DNA of 64,000 nucleotides from Burkholderia stabilis (lineage in GTDB: Bacteria; Pseudomonadota; Gammaproteobacteria; Burkholderiales; Burkholderiaceae): the NCBI RefSeq assembly GCF_001742165.1, contig NZ_CP016443.1, forward strand, positions 248,001-312,000. Reading direction: 5' to 3'. Both the position numbers and the translations under genes were made by a program. Positions 43,820 through 55,009 of the stretch are shown here, piece after piece (within the stretch, counting starts at the first letter, position 1; the number at the start of each line of letters is the position of its first letter). A model generated the notes under the pieces. That model was not told where the DNA came from and ran no database searches. It saw only the letters and a list, made by a program, of their open reading frames with translations.

Positions 43820-45850
43820 TCATTCGGCCTCCGTCGCGTGCCCCGGTGCGCGGCTCAGCAGATGCGTGCGCGTGTCGGCCGCGAGCGACACGTAGCGTTC
43901 GTACTGGCGCAGCACGTCGGCGATCACTTCGTCGCCGCGCAGGTATTCGACGTCGTACCCGAGCCGCCCGTCCTCGAAGAACGTGACGATCCCGTAGACA
44001 TGCGCGCGCGCCGATTCCGGTTCGGCTGCCTCACGTACCAGGAACGCAGCCGCGGATTTCACCGTCACGCGCACGCCGTACACGAAATCGCGGTGTTCGG
44101 CGGTCGGCACGGTGAGCCGCACCGCGTCGTCGCTGTCGCGCTGCACGTGCGCATCGACACCGCTCGCGCGCAGCTCGTCGGCGACCTTGCGCAGCGCGGG
44201 CTCGATCGTCTCGACGACGAACTGGCGCGCCTCGGCCTCGGTCGTTTGCCGCAGGATGTGCGTGAGGCGGTGGCGCCAGTGCTGACCGGTCCAGAAGGTC
44301 GTCGCAGGCGCGACGTCCTGCGAATAGTGCGCGCGGTCGGCTGCGAGCCCGCGCCACAGCCCGTAGCAGAGCGCGAGCATGATGATGGCGACCGGCAGCG
44401 CGGCGATCAGCGTCATCGCCTGCAGCGCGCCGAGCCCGCCCGCGACGAGCAGCACCGCGGCCGTCACGCCGAGCAGCGCGGCCCAGAACAGCCGTTGCCA
44501 TACGGGAGAATGCTCGTTGCCGCGTGTCGCGATTTGGTCGATCACGAACGCGCCCGAATCGGCGGACGTGACGAAGAACACCGCAATCAGCACGATCGCG
44601 GCGATCGACAGCGATTGCGACAGCGGCAGGAAATCGAAGAAGCGGAACAGCAGCGCGTCGACATTGGTGGCGTTCTGCGCGAGCGCGCCGGCCGCGCCGT
44701 GCGTATCGAGCCAGATCGCGCTGTTGCCGAACACGGTCATCCACACGAGGTTGAACGCGGTCGGCACGAGCAGCACGCCGATCACGAACTGACGGATCGT
44801 GCGGCCGCGCGAGATGCGCGCGATGAACATGCCGACGAACGGCGACCACGACACCCACCACGCCCAGTAGAGGATCGTCCAGCCGCCGAACCAGCCTTCC
44901 TCGCGAGGCGGCGCATACGCGTACGTGCGGAACGACAGGGCGACGAGGCTCGACAGGTACTGGCCGATGTTGTCGCCGAGCGCGCGGAACAGGAACAGCG
45001 TCGGGCCCGCGACGACCACGAACGCGAGCAGCAGGAACGCCAGCAGCAGGTTCAGCTCGGACAGCCGCCGCACGCCCTTGTCGAGGCCGGTCGCGGCCGA
45101 CACGCCCGCGAGGATCACGACGACCGCGACGAGCCCGATGCGGAACACGTTGCTGCCCGTGTCCCAGCCGGCCACCGTATGCAGGCCCGCGCTCAACTGC
45201 ATCACGCCGTAGCCGAGCGTCGTCGCGATGCCGGCGACCGTGCCGACCAGCGCGAACGCGTCGACCGTGTGGCCGATCCAGCCGTTGATGCGTTCGCGCA
45301 GCACCGGGTACAGCCCGGAGCGCAGCGTCAGCGGCAGGTTGTAGCGAAAGCCGAAGTACGCGAGCACGAGCCCCATCAGCCCGTAGATCGCCCACGCATG
45401 GAAACCCCAGTGGAAGAAGGTCATCAGCATCGCTTCGCGCGCGGCGGCGGGCGTGCCGGGGTCGACGGTCGGCGGTTTCAGGAAATGCTGCATCGGCTCG
45501 CCGACGCCGAAGTACATGAGGCCGATGCCCATGCCGGCCGCGAACAGCATCGCCGTCCACGACACGAAGCTGAATTCGGGTTCGGCGTCGTCGGGGCCGA
45601 GCCGGATGTTGCCGAAATCGCTCGCGGCGATCAGCACGAGAAACACGAGGAACCCGGTGACGGCGAGCACGTAGAACCAGTCGAAGCGCGCGATGACCCA
45701 TTGCTGGCCGGCGGCGAACAGCGCGCCGGCTTCGCTCGGGAGCAGCGCGCACACGACGAGCAGTGCGCCGATGACTGCGAGCGCGGGCAGGACGACCTGC
45801 GGCTTGAATGTCGTGCGGGGGGAGGGACGGGACTCTGGCATGGCGGGCAT
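43820..45850 (-). CDS. betT: BCCT-family choline/betaine transporter
   Basis: A 676-aa Na+ or H+ coupled uptake system with 12 TM segments. The glycine-rich signature GMGIGLMYFGVGEP and the conserved tryptophan segment (WTILYWAWWVSWSPFVGMFI, then ARISRGRTIR) are clear. A long C-terminal cytoplasmic tail (about 530-676) is typical of BetT and tunes the response to osmolarity. No betIBA genes are adjacent. Two ATG codons nine bases apart are possible; the longer is given. Confidence 0.92.
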   Translation of the reverse strand: MPAMPESRPSPRTTFKPQVVLPALAVIGALLVVCALLPSEAGALFAAGQQWVIARFDWFYVLAVTGFLVFLVLIAASDFGNIRLGPDDAEPEFSFVSWTAMLFAAGMGIGLMYFGVGEPMQHFLKPPTVDPGTPAAAREAMLMTFFHWGFHAWAIYGLMGLVLAYFGFRYNLPLTLRSGLYPVLRERINGWIGHTVDAFALVGTVAGIATTLGYGVMQLSAGLHTVAGWDTGSNVFRIGLVAVVVILAGVSAATGLDKGVRRLSELNLLLAFLLLAFVVVAGPTLFLFRALGDNIGQYLSSLVALSFRTYAYAPPREEGWFGGWTILYWAWWVSWSPFVGMFIARISRGRTIRQFVIGVLLVPTAFNLVWMTVFGNSAIWLDTHGAAGALAQNATNVDALLFRFFDFLPLSQSLSIAAIVLIAVFFVTSADSGAFVIDQIATRGNEHSPVWQRLFWAALLGVTAAVLLVAGGLGALQAMTLIAALPVAIIMLALCYGLWRGLAADRAHYSQDVAPATTFWTGQHWRHRLTHILRQTTEAEARQFVVETIEPALRKVADELRASGVDAHVQRDSDDAVRLTVPTAEHRDFVYGVRVTVKSAAAFLVREAAEPESARAHVYGIVTFFEDGRLGYDVEYLRGDEVIADVLRQYERYVSLAADTRTHLLSRAPGHATEAE

Positions 45851-46495
45851 CCAGTTGTGGGCGCAACGAGGCGCAACGCCGCCCGGCGCACAGGTTGCGC
45901 GTCGGACCCTGATACGGCGTGCGTCGAGTGTACCGCGGTGTCAGGACTGCAAGAAGGGATATGCAGAAGGGATAAACCTGACGAATTGTAAGGGATGGAG
46001 ACGGTCGGGAAAACCCGTATGGCTCACGCGACGCCCGATCAGGCGAGCGGCAGGTCGAACCTGCTGCGCGGGATACGGCCGCAGGCCATCGGTCGCGACG
46101 CGTTTGCGCGACAGGGAAACCGCTCGGCGACGGCCTTCATTCCAGGCGTCATCGCAGCGACCCCGAACCGCCCGGAAAGGCCGCGCGAATGCTGTCCGAA
46201 TGCCGCTGCGCCGGGCGATCACGAACACGTGCTTCAGCGCGGGAGCGTGCGTCGCGCCGCAATGCCGCATCTGCATTCGAGCGAACGGGCTCGGGGTTTT
46301 CCCGATAAGCGGGTGACAGAGAAGCGGGGGACGCGCATCGTGATCTCGTGCCGAACACCCGTGCGGCGGGGCTGAGCGATGGGCAGACGGTCCACCGGCA
46401 CCGGATGCGGCGCGACAACCTTCATGAAAGTTTATTTTTTTCTCGTTCGCAGATTGTGTAAATTCATTTTCATCTACCTTGCAACAACCATTCGC
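45851..46495. other. 645-base divergent intergenic region (betT / rpiR)
   Basis: No coding signal that I trust. The betT side has three AAGGGAT copies at 45954, 45967 and 45990. The rpiR side is AT-rich (46420-46490) and should hold that gene's promoter and operator. An open frame at 45995-46375 has no ribosome binding site or protein-like composition. Confidence 0.55.
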
Positions 46496-47440
46496 ATGAC
46501 GCCTCTCGTTCCGCACGACGCCAGCCACGACGAACCCGCCATTGCCGAGCGGATCGCGTCGGCCATGCCGTTGATGACGCCGATCCATCGGCGCATGGGC
46601 GAGTTCGTGCTCGCGAATCCGTTTCGCGCGGCGACGATGCGCATCGACGAACTCGCCCAGGCCGTCAATGCGTCGATCGCGACCGCGAACCGCTTCGCGA
46701 AGGCGCTGGGTTTCGACGGCTATCCGGCGATGCGCGCGGCGCTCGTGCGCGGCTTCGAGGCGACGCTCGGGCCGGTCGAGCGGCTGCGTTCGGCGCAGGA
46801 GCAGGAGCCGGGCGTGCGCGGCGCCGTGTGGATCGACGCGGTGTTCGACCAGGCCGTCGCCAACATCGAGAACACGCGTGCGCAACTGGACGCGGCCGAC
46901 GTCGAGGCCGCGGTCGAGGCGATCGTCGGCGCGCGGCGCGTGCTGATCCTCGGCGCGGGGTCGAGCGCGTTTCTCACCGGGCTGATGGAGCACGGGCTGT
47001 CCGTGTGCCATGACAACGTGCAGTCGCTCGCGTTGCTCGGCGGCCCTTCGCACGCGGCGCGGCGCCTGTATACGGCCGATTCCCGCGATCTCGTGATCGC
47101 ACTCGCGTTCCCGCGCTACGTGAAGGACACGATCGAGCTGGCCCGCCGCGCGGCGGCGCGCGGCGCGCGCGTGCTCGGCATCTCCGACGGCCCGCAATCG
47201 CCGCTTGCGCCGGTCGCGTCGCTGAACCTGTACGTCAAGGCCGAACGGCGCTTCGCGGCCACGTCGGAAGCGGCCGTGCTGACGATGATCGAGGCGCTGA
47301 TCGACGCGGTCGCGCTGCGCACGCACCGTTCCGCGAAGTCCGCCGCCGAGATGACCGAATTCCTGCTGCCGTGGCTCGTGCAGCCGCAAGCGGCGCTGTC
47401 CGCCGCCAACCCTTCTTCCCCTCGTCCGAAAAAATCATGA
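46496..47440 (+). CDS. RpiR-family transcriptional regulator (HTH-SIS)
   Basis: A 314-aa regulator with an HTH_6 domain (about 20-95: MRIDELAQAVNASIATANRFAKALGFDGYPAMR) and a SIS sugar-isomerase domain (about 135-270: RRVLILGAGSSAFLTGL). SIS domains bind phosphosugars, so the effector may be a sugar phosphate or a muropeptide product. Its stop overlaps the start of the isoaspartyl peptidase gene (ATGA), so it is part of the peptide-uptake operon and probably represses it. Confidence 0.88.
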   Translation: MTPLVPHDASHDEPAIAERIASAMPLMTPIHRRMGEFVLANPFRAATMRIDELAQAVNASIATANRFAKALGFDGYPAMRAALVRGFEATLGPVERLRSAQEQEPGVRGAVWIDAVFDQAVANIENTRAQLDAADVEAAVEAIVGARRVLILGAGSSAFLTGLMEHGLSVCHDNVQSLALLGGPSHAARRLYTADSRDLVIALAFPRYVKDTIELARRAAARGARVLGISDGPQSPLAPVASLNLYVKAERRFAATSEAAVLTMIEALIDAVALRTHRSAKSAAEMTEFLLPWLVQPQAALSAANPSSPRPKKS

Positions 47441-48435
47441 CTTCTTCCGCGATCGTCGCGATTCACGGCGGCGCAGGCACGATCCTGCGCGATGCGATGG
47501 ACACCGACACCGAACGCCAGTACCGCGCCGAACTGACCGCGATCCTGCAGGCCGCGCAGCAGGTGCTGGCCGACGGCGGCAGCGCGCTCGACGCCGTGAC
47601 CGTCGCGGTGCGGATGCTCGAAGACTGTCCGCTGTTCAACGCCGGGCGCGGCGCCGTGTATACGGCCGAAGGCAGGCACGAACTCGACGCGGCGGTCATG
47701 GACGGCGCGACGCTCGGCGCTGGCGCGATCTGCTGCGCGACGCGCGTGCGCAATCCGGTGCTGGCCGCGCGGCGCGTGATGGAGGCGAGCGAACACGTGC
47801 TGTTCGCCGGCGCGGGCGCCGACGCGTTCGCTGCCGCGCAGGGGCTCGAGCTCGCGGAGCCCGGCTACTTCGACACCGAAACGCGTCACGCGCAGTGGGT
47901 CAAGGCGCGCGCGGCGGCCGGCACGATGCTCGACCACGATGCGGCGGCGTTCGCGTTCGGCAAATCGCAAGCGCAATCGCAGCCGGCCGAACCGCTCGAT
48001 CCGGACCGCAAGCACGGCACGGTCGGCGCGGTCGCGTGCGACCTGCACGGCCATGTCGCGGCGGCGACGTCGACGGGCGGCATCACGAACAAGCAGCCGG
48101 GGCGTGTCGGCGATTCGCCGATCATCGGCGCGGGCTGCTATGCGGACGACGCGACCTGCGCGGTATCCGCGACGGGCACCGGCGAGATGTTCATCCGGCT
48201 CGCGACCGCGCATGACGTCGCCGCGCAGATCGCCTATCGCGGCGCGTCGCTCGCCGACGCCGCGCACGACGCCGTGATGAACAAGCTGCCTCGCCTGGCG
48301 GGCCGCGGCGGGATCATCGCGGTCGACGCGCACGGCAACGTCGCGATGCCGTTCAATACCGAAGGGATGTACCGCGGCTATGCGCGCGTCGGCGAAGCGC
48401 CTGTCGTCGGCATTTACCGCGACGATGCGGCCTGA
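47437..48435 (+). CDS. iaaA: isoaspartyl peptidase / type-III L-asparaginase
   Basis: A 332-aa Ntn-hydrolase that self-cleaves before the nucleophile Thr195 (RKHGTVGAVA), giving alpha and beta subunits. It hydrolyses beta-aspartyl dipeptides and, less well, asparagine. IVAIHGGAGTI at the N-terminus and FNAGRGAV are typical. In E. coli iaaA also precedes gsiABCD, as here. Confidence 0.93.
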   Translation: MTSSAIVAIHGGAGTILRDAMDTDTERQYRAELTAILQAAQQVLADGGSALDAVTVAVRMLEDCPLFNAGRGAVYTAEGRHELDAAVMDGATLGAGAICCATRVRNPVLAARRVMEASEHVLFAGAGADAFAAAQGLELAEPGYFDTETRHAQWVKARAAAGTMLDHDAAAFAFGKSQAQSQPAEPLDPDRKHGTVGAVACDLHGHVAAATSTGGITNKQPGRVGDSPIIGAGCYADDATCAVSATGTGEMFIRLATAHDVAAQIAYRGASLADAAHDAVMNKLPRLAGRGGIIAVDAHGNVAMPFNTEGMYRGYARVGEAPVVGIYRDDAA

Positions 48436-48462
48436 TTCCGGATCGCACGAGGAGACCCACGC

Positions 48463-50346
48463 ATGAGTTCGAGCCGTAACCCGTCCGGCCTGGTGCTGCC
48501 CGAGCAGCGTGTCGTCGCCGTGGACGACCTGTCGGTGACGTTCCGCCGCGAAGGCGAGACGTTCGACGCGGTGCGCAACGTGTCGTTTCACGTCGACCGC
48601 GGCGAGACGCTCGCGATCGTCGGCGAATCGGGCTCGGGCAAGTCGGTCACGTCGCTCGCGCTGATGCGGCTCGTCGAGCATGGCGGCGGTGCGATCACGG
48701 GCGGCCGGATCGCGTTCCGGCGCCGCGGCGGCGCGCTCGTCGATCTCGCGCAGGCGAGCGCCGCGACGATGCGCGGCATTCGCGGCGCGGATATCGCGAT
48801 GATCTTCCAGGAGCCGATGACATCGCTGAACCCGGTGTTTACGGTCGGCGACCAGATCAGCGAGGCGATCGCACTGCACCAGTCGAAGAGCGCGTCCGAA
48901 GCGCGCGCGGAAGCGCTGCGGCTGCTCGACCTCGTGCGCATTCCCGAGGCGCGCCGCGTGTTCGCGCGCTATCCGCACCAGTTGTCGGGCGGGATGCGGC
49001 AGCGCGTGATGATCGCGATGGCGCTGTCGTGCCGGCCCGCGCTGCTGATCGCCGACGAGCCGACGACCGCGCTCGATGTAACGATCCAGGCGCAGATCCT
49101 GCAACTGGTCCGCGGGTTGCAGGACGAGATGAACATGGGCGTGATCTTCATCACGCACGACATGGGCGTGGTGGCCGAAGTGGCCGATCGCGTGCTCGTG
49201 ATGTATCGCGGCGAGAAGGTCGAGGAGGGCGAGTCGGATCGCATCTTCGCGGCGCCCGCGCATCGTTACACGCGCGCATTGCTGGCGGCCGTGCCGCGGC
49301 TCGGCTCGATGCAGGGCACCGACATCCCCGAGAAATTCCCGCTGCTGAAGGTGGACGGCGCGGCAGCCGTGCCCGCGGCACCGGCCGCGCAACCGCACGT
49401 CGATCCGGCCTCGGCGCCGATCCTGCGCGTACGCGATCTCGTCACGCGTTTTCCGGTGAAGAGCGGCGTGTTCGGTCGCGTGTCGCAGTACGTGCATGCG
49501 GTCGAGCGCGTGAGCTTCGAGCTGCGTGCGGGCGAGACGCTCGCGCTCGTCGGCGAATCGGGCTGCGGCAAGTCGACCACCGGTCGTTCGCTGCTGCGCC
49601 TCGTCGAATCGCAAAGCGGCTCGATCGAATTCGACGGCCGCGACATCAGCGCGATGAAGGGCGCGGACCTGCAGGCGCTGCGCCGGAACATCCAGTTCAT
49701 CTTCCAGGATCCGTTCGCGTCGCTGAACCCGCGAATCACGGTCGGCTTTTCGATCATGGAGCCGCTGCTGGTGCACGGCGTCGCGAGCGGCCGTGAAGCG
49801 CAGGCGCGCGTCGACTGGCTGCTCGACAAGGTTGGCCTGCCGCCCGAGGCCGCGCGCCGCTATCCGCACGAATTCTCGGGCGGGCAGCGGCAGCGGATCG
49901 CGATTGCGCGCGCGCTCGCGCTGAACCCGAAGGTCGTGATCGCCGACGAGTCGGTGTCCGCGCTCGACGTGTCGGTGCAGGCGCAGATCGTCAACCTGAT
50001 GCTCGACCTGCAGCGCGAGCTCGGCGTCGCGTATCTGTTCATCTCGCACGACATGGCCGTCGTCGAGCGCATCAGCCATCGCGTCGCGGTGATGTATCTC
50101 GGCCAGATCGTCGAGATCGGCCCGCGCCGCGCGGTGTTCGAAGCGCCGCAGCATCCGTACACGAAGAAGCTGATGAGCGCGGTGCCGGTGGCCGATCCCG
50201 CGCGCCGGCATGCGCCGCGCCAGCTCGCGGCGGACGAAATTCCGAGCCCGATCCGCGCGGCCGGCGACGAGCCGGTCGTCGCGCCGCTGGTCGCGGTCGG
50301 CCCCGATCATTACGTCGCGACGCATCGCGTCGGCGGCGCGTACTGA
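48463..50346 (+). CDS. gsiA: dual-ATPase peptide/glutathione ABC importer subunit
   Basis: A 627-aa protein with two complete ABC ATPase domains. Walker A is GESGSGKS (about 54) and GESGCGKS (about 364), the signatures LSGGMRQR and FSGGQRQR, and each ends in an oligopeptide-type extension. It drives import together with the two permeases downstream. Homologous to GsiA of the glutathione system and to DppD/DppF fused in one chain. Confidence 0.93.
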   Translation: MSSSRNPSGLVLPEQRVVAVDDLSVTFRREGETFDAVRNVSFHVDRGETLAIVGESGSGKSVTSLALMRLVEHGGGAITGGRIAFRRRGGALVDLAQASAATMRGIRGADIAMIFQEPMTSLNPVFTVGDQISEAIALHQSKSASEARAEALRLLDLVRIPEARRVFARYPHQLSGGMRQRVMIAMALSCRPALLIADEPTTALDVTIQAQILQLVRGLQDEMNMGVIFITHDMGVVAEVADRVLVMYRGEKVEEGESDRIFAAPAHRYTRALLAAVPRLGSMQGTDIPEKFPLLKVDGAAAVPAAPAAQPHVDPASAPILRVRDLVTRFPVKSGVFGRVSQYVHAVERVSFELRAGETLALVGESGCGKSTTGRSLLRLVESQSGSIEFDGRDISAMKGADLQALRRNIQFIFQDPFASLNPRITVGFSIMEPLLVHGVASGREAQARVDWLLDKVGLPPEAARRYPHEFSGGQRQRIAIARALALNPKVVIADESVSALDVSVQAQIVNLMLDLQRELGVAYLFISHDMAVVERISHRVAVMYLGQIVEIGPRRAVFEAPQHPYTKKLMSAVPVADPARRHAPRQLAADEIPSPIRAAGDEPVVAPLVAVGPDHYVATHRVGGAY

Positions 50347-50475
50347 ACGCACGGCAGGCCGCATATGGACCGCAGCTGCGCACGAGCGAGACAACGGCGT
50401 CTTTATCCCGAGCGGGTGCAGTCACGCCGCGATTTCCACCACGCGTTACCGAATCATCCACAGGAGCCCAACAAG

Positions 50476-52038
50476 ATGAACAAGCCGTATTCGTTCCCGA
50501 TGTTCCGTCCGCGCGCGCTGCTCGCTGCGGGTGCCGGCGCGCTCGCGTTGTCGGCCGCGGTGCCCGCGTTCGCGCAGCAGAACGTCGTGGTCGCCGTGTA
50601 CTCGACGTTTACGACGATGGACCCGTACGACGCGAACGATACGGTGTCGCAGGCGGTCGTCAAGTCGTTCTACGAGGGCCTGTTCGGTTTCGACAAGAAC
50701 ATGAAGCTCGTGAACGTGCTCGCGACCAGTTATACGGCGTCGCCGGACGCGAAGGTGTACACGGTCAAGCTGCGCCAGGGCGTGAAATTCCACGACGGCA
50801 CCGATTTCAACGCGGCCGCGGTGAAGGCGAACTTCGACCGCGTGACCGATCCGGCGAACAAGCTGAAGCGTTTCGGCCTGTTCCGGGTGATCGAGAAGAC
50901 CGAAGTGGTCGATCCGACCACGGTGCGCTTCACGTTGCGCGAGCCGTTCTCGGCGTTCGTCAACACGCTCGCGCATCCGTCCGCGGTGATGATTTCGCCG
51001 GCCGCGCTGAAGAAGTGGGGGCGCGACGTGTCGCTGCATCCGGTCGGCACCGGGCCCTTCGAGTTCGTCGAGTGGAAGCAGACCGACGACATGAAGGTGA
51101 AGAAATTCGCCGGCTACTGGAAGAAGGGCTATCCGAAGGTCGACTCGATCGACTGGAAGCCGGTGGTCGACAACAACACGCGCGCCGCGCTGATCAAGAC
51201 CGGCGAGGCCGATTTCGCGTTCACGATTCCGTTCGAGCAGGCGAACGATCTGAAAAGCAGCCCGAAGGTGGACCTGATCGAGGCGCCGTCGATCATTCAA
51301 CGCTACATCTCGCTGAACACGCGGCAAAAACCGTTCGACAACCCGAAGGTGCGCGAAGCGCTGAACTACGCGATCAACAAGGATGCGCTCGCGAAGGTCG
51401 TGTTCGCCGGTTACGCGACACCACAGACCGGGGTGGCGCCGCTGGGCGTCGAATACGGGACGAAGCTCGGGCCCTGGCCGTATGACCCGGCGAAGGCGCG
51501 CGCGTTGCTGAAGGAGGCCGGCTACCCGAACGGCTTCGAATCGACGCTCTGGTCCGCCTACAACCACACGACGGCGCAGAAGCTGATCCAGTTCGTGCAG
51601 CAGCAGCTCGCGCAGGTCGGCGTGAAGGTGCAGGTGCAGGCGCTCGAGGCCGGCGAGCGGGTCGCGCGGGTGGAGAGCGCCCAGGATCCGGCGAAGGCGC
51701 CGGTGCGGATGTACTACAGCGGCTGGTCGGCGTCGACCGGCGAGGCGAACTGGGCGCTGTCGCCGCTGCTCGCGTCGGAGTCGGCGCCGCCGAAGCTGTA
51801 CAACACGGCGTACTACAAGAACGGCCTGGTCGACGACGATCTCGCGCAGGCGCTCGCGACGACCGACCGCGCGAAGAAGGCGGCCCTCTACGCCGATGCG
51901 CAGAAGCAGATCTGGGCCGACGCGCCGTGGATCTTCCTCGTGCAGGAGAAGATCGTCTACGCGCGCAGCAAGCGTCTGCAGGGCATGTACGTGATGCCGG
52001 ACGGCTCGTTCAACTTCGACGAGATTTCGGTGAAATGA
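50476..52038 (+). CDS. gsiB: periplasmic peptide/glutathione-binding protein
   Basis: A 520-aa SBP_bac_5 solute receptor. A signal peptide (cleavage near AFAQQN) precedes the receptor domain with typical NLATSY-like, [18 protein letters not shown] and GTGPFEF patches. It binds glutathione or short peptides in the periplasm and feeds the permease. AGGAG is 11 bases upstream of the ATG. Confidence 0.91.
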   Translation: MNKPYSFPMFRPRALLAAGAGALALSAAVPAFAQQNVVVAVYSTFTTMDPYDANDTVSQAVVKSFYEGLFGFDKNMKLVNVLATSYTASPDAKVYTVKLRQGVKFHDGTDFNAAAVKANFDRVTDPANKLKRFGLFRVIEKTEVVDPTTVRFTLREPFSAFVNTLAHPSAVMISPAALKKWGRDVSLHPVGTGPFEFVEWKQTDDMKVKKFAGYWKKGYPKVDSIDWKPVVDNNTRAALIKTGEADFAFTIPFEQANDLKSSPKVDLIEAPSIIQRYISLNTRQKPFDNPKVREALNYAINKDALAKVVFAGYATPQTGVAPLGVEYGTKLGPWPYDPAKARALLKEAGYPNGFESTLWSAYNHTTAQKLIQFVQQQLAQVGVKVQVQALEAGERVARVESAQDPAKAPVRMYYSGWSASTGEANWALSPLLASESAPPKLYNTAYYKNGLVDDDLAQALATTDRAKKAALYADAQKQIWADAPWIFLVQEKIVYARSKRLQGMYVMPDGSFNFDEISVK

Positions 52039-52105
52039 CGGCGGTTTGCCCGCCACGCGGCGCCGGCGGCGCAAGCTGCCGGCGCGCTGATTCGATCGGT
52101 GCCCC

Positions 52106-53026
52106 ATGCTGAATTTTCTCGTCAAACGCCTGTTCGGCCTGCTGCCCACGCTCGCGATCGTCGCGGTGCTGGTGTTCCTGTTCGTGCACCTGCTGCCGGG
52201 CGACCCGGCGCGGCTCGCGGCCGGCCCCGAAGCCGACGACGCGACGGTCGCGCTCGTGCGGGCCGACCTCGGCCTCGACCAGTCGATGCCGACGCAGTTC
52301 GCGAACTTCTTCGTGAAGATCGCGCACGGCGATTTCGGCGTGTCGACGCGCAGCAAGCGGCCGGTGTCGACCGAGATCGGCGAGCGCTTCATGCCGACGC
52401 TGATGCTCACGCTCGTCAGCATGGCGTGGGCGACGGCGTTCGGCATGGCGATCGGGATCGCGTCGGCGGTATGGCGCAATCGCTGGCCCGACCGCCTCGG
52501 GATGACGATCGCGGTGTCGGGCATCTCGTTTCCCGCGTTCGCGCTGGGCATGCTGCTGATGGAGATCTTCTCGGTGAAGCTTGGCTGGCTGCCGGTCGTG
52601 CCGGACGGCACATGGAAGAGCTACGTGCTGCCGTCGCTGACGCTCGGCGCGGCCGTCGCGGCCGTGATGGCGCGCTTCACGCGCGCATCGTTCGTCGAGG
52701 TGCTGAACGAGGATTTCGTGCGCACCGCGCGCGCGAAGGGCGTGCACGAGCCGATGGTCGTGCTCAAGCACTGCCTGCGCAATGCGATGATCCCCGTCGT
52801 CACGATGATGGGGCTGCAGTTCGGTTTCCTGCTCGGCGGCTCGATCGTCGTCGAGGCCGTGTTCAACTGGCCGGGGCTCGGGCGGCTGCTCGTCGATGCG
52901 GTGACGATGCGCGACTACCCCGTGATCCAGGCGATCGTGCTGCTGTTCTCGCTCGAATTCATCCTGATCAACCTGACCGTCGACGTGCTGTACGCGGTCA
53001 TCAACCCGACCATCCGGTTCAAGTGA
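52106..53026 (+). CDS. gsiC: peptide/glutathione ABC permease, DppB type
   Basis: A 306-aa inner-membrane permease with six TM segments, the long periplasmic loop after TM1 typical of DppB ([16 protein letters not shown]), and the EAA loop ([19 protein letters not shown]) that docks on the ATPase. Confidence 0.93.
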   Translation: MLNFLVKRLFGLLPTLAIVAVLVFLFVHLLPGDPARLAAGPEADDATVALVRADLGLDQSMPTQFANFFVKIAHGDFGVSTRSKRPVSTEIGERFMPTLMLTLVSMAWATAFGMAIGIASAVWRNRWPDRLGMTIAVSGISFPAFALGMLLMEIFSVKLGWLPVVPDGTWKSYVLPSLTLGAAVAAVMARFTRASFVEVLNEDFVRTARAKGVHEPMVVLKHCLRNAMIPVVTMMGLQFGFLLGGSIVVEAVFNWPGLGRLLVDAVTMRDYPVIQAIVLLFSLEFILINLTVDVLYAVINPTIRFK

Positions 53027-53033
53027 GGCGCGC

Positions 53034-53927
53034 ATGAACGCGACTGTCCCGACCGCGGCACCGGCCGCATCGACCGCGATCCGCACGCCGTGGCGTGAAT
53101 TCTGGCGCAAGTTCCGCAAGCAGACCGTCGCACTGGTCGCGGGCGGCTTCGTGCTGCTGCTCGTCGTGCTGGCGTTCGTCGGCCCGCACATCGTGCCGTT
53201 CGATCCGGAAAACTACTTCGACTACGACGCGCTGAACGCGGGGCCGTCGGCCGTGCACTGGTTCGGCGTCGATTCGCTCGGCCGCGACATCTTCAGCCGG
53301 ATCGTCGCCGGCACGCGCATCTCGCTCGCGGCCGGCTTCTTCTCGGTCGCGCTCGGCGCGCTGATCGGCACGATCTTCGGGCTGCTCGCCGGCTACTACG
53401 AAGGCTGGTGGGACCGCATCACGATGCGCGTGGCCGACGTGCTGTTCGCGTTCCCGGGCATCCTGCTCGCGATCGGCGTGGTCGCGATCCTCGGCAACGG
53501 GATGATCAACGTGATCTGCGCGGTCGCGATCTTCAGCATCCCGGCGTTCGCGCGGCTCGTGCGCGGCAACACGCTGATGCTCAAGCACATGACCTACGTC
53601 GAGGCCGCGCGCAGCATCGGCGCGTCGGACTGGACGATCGTCATGCGGCACATCCTGCCGGGCACCGTTTCGTCGGTCGTCGTCTACTTCACGATGCGGA
53701 TCGGCACGTCGATCATCACGGCCGCGAGCCTGTCGTTCCTCGGGCTCGGCGCGCAGCCGCCGACGCCGGAGTGGGGCGCGATGCTCAACGAGGCGCGCGC
53801 GGACATGGTGACGGCGCCGCACGTCGCGATCTTCCCGAGCCTCGCCATCTTCCTGACCGTGCTCGCGTTCAACCTGCTCGGCGATGGCCTGCGCGACGCG
53901 CTCGATCCCAAACTGGAGCGCCGCTGA
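53034..53927 (+). CDS. gsiD: peptide/glutathione ABC permease, DppC type
   Basis: A 297-aa permease with six TM segments. It has the DppC N-terminal region, [15 protein letters not shown] just after TM1 and an EAA loop ([19 protein letters not shown]). Its stop overlaps the start of the peptidase gene by one base (TGATG), tying uptake to hydrolysis. Confidence 0.93.
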   Translation: MNATVPTAAPAASTAIRTPWREFWRKFRKQTVALVAGGFVLLLVVLAFVGPHIVPFDPENYFDYDALNAGPSAVHWFGVDSLGRDIFSRIVAGTRISLAAGFFSVALGALIGTIFGLLAGYYEGWWDRITMRVADVLFAFPGILLAIGVVAILGNGMINVICAVAIFSIPAFARLVRGNTLMLKHMTYVEAARSIGASDWTIVMRHILPGTVSSVVVYFTMRIGTSIITAASLSFLGLGAQPPTPEWGAMLNEARADMVTAPHVAIFPSLAIFLTVLAFNLLGDGLRDALDPKLERR

Positions 53928-55009
53928 TGCGCACTGCACCGATGTGGGCCGCCACGCTGCCGGCCGGGCCGCGCGGCACGATCGCCGACGTGCCGGGCGT
54001 GACGGTCGGCCATTGCACGCTCGCCGCCGGCGGCGTGCAGACGGGCGTGACCGTCGTGAAGCCGCATCCGGGCGACGTGTACCGCAGCAAGGTGCCGGCC
54101 GGCGCGGCCGTAATCAACGGCTTCGGCAAGAGCGTCGGGCTCGTGCAGGTCGCCGAACTCGGCACGCTCGACACGCCGATCGCGCTGACCAACACGTTCG
54201 GCGTCGGCGCAGTGGCGCAGGCGCAGATCCGTGCGGCGATCGCGGCGAATCCGCAAATCGGCCGCGACTGGTCGACCGTCAACCCGCTCGTGTTCGAGTG
54301 CAACGACGGTTACCTGAACGATATCCAGGCGTTCGCGGTCACGGCCGCGCATTACGACGACGCGTGCCGCGCCGCATCGCGCGACGTCGTGCGCGGCGCG
54401 GTGGGCGCCGGGCGTGGCATGTCGTGCTTCGACCTGAAGGGCGGCATCGGCTCGGCGTCGCGCGTCGCCGTCGCGGCTGGCCGGCCCTATACGGTCGGCG
54501 CGCTCGTGCTCGCGAATTTCGGCCGGCTGCCGATGCTGACGCTCGGCGGCGTGCCGCTCGGGCGTATCGTCGCGCAACGGCAGGCTGCTGCGGCCGCGCA
54601 TGCGGCGCCGCCCGAGCAGGGCTCGATCATCCTGCTGCTCGCGACCGATGCGCCGCTCGACGCGCGGCAACTGTCGCGGCTCGCGCGCCGCGCGGGCGCG
54701 GGGCTGGCCCGCACGGGTTCGGTCTACGGGCACGGCAGCGGCGACATCGCACTCGCATTCTCGACCGCGTACACGATCGCGCACGACGCGTCGTACGTCG
54801 CGCTGCCGGCTCTCGTGGCCGACGCGGCGCTCGATCCGCTGTTCATGGCCGCGACCGAAAGCGTCGAGCACGCGATCGCCGATGCGCTGCTGCAGGCCGT
54901 GACGGTCGCCGGGCGCGATGCTCACGTGCGGCAATCGCTGCGCGATGCGGTGCCCGATCTCGATCACCTGTTCAACGAAGACAACGAAGGGCGTGTTACC
55001 CCATCATGA
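53927..55009 (+). CDS. P1-family (DmpA/BapA) aminopeptidase
   Basis: A 360-aa self-processing Ntn-type hydrolase. The probable cleavage site is Gly232|Ser233 in EQGSIILLLATDAPL, where Ser233 becomes the nucleophile, as at the Gly249/Ser250 site of DmpA. Conserved GVGAVAQ, VFECNDGYLND and GMSCFDLKGGIG patches are present. The family cleaves D-Ala- or beta-amino-acid N-terminal peptides that ordinary peptidases resist. Confidence 0.9.
   Translation: MRTAPMWAATLPAGPRGTIADVPGVTVGHCTLAAGGVQTGVTVVKPHPGDVYRSKVPAGAAVINGFGKSVGLVQVAELGTLDTPIALTNTFGVGAVAQAQIRAAIAANPQIGRDWSTVNPLVFECNDGYLNDIQAFAVTAAHYDDACRAASRDVVRGAVGAGRGMSCFDLKGGIGSASRVAVAAGRPYTVGALVLANFGRLPMLTLGGVPLGRIVAQRQAAAAAHAAPPEQGSIILLLATDAPLDARQLSRLARRAGAGLARTGSVYGHGSGDIALAFSTAYTIAHDASYVALPALVADAALDPLFMAATESVEHAIADALLQAVTVAGRDAHVRQSLRDAVPDLDHLFNEDNEGRVTPS

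Noticed and set aside
45995..46375. A 126-codon open frame in the betT-rpiR gap
   Set aside because: No ribosome binding site, Arg/Pro-rich random composition and no recognisable motif.
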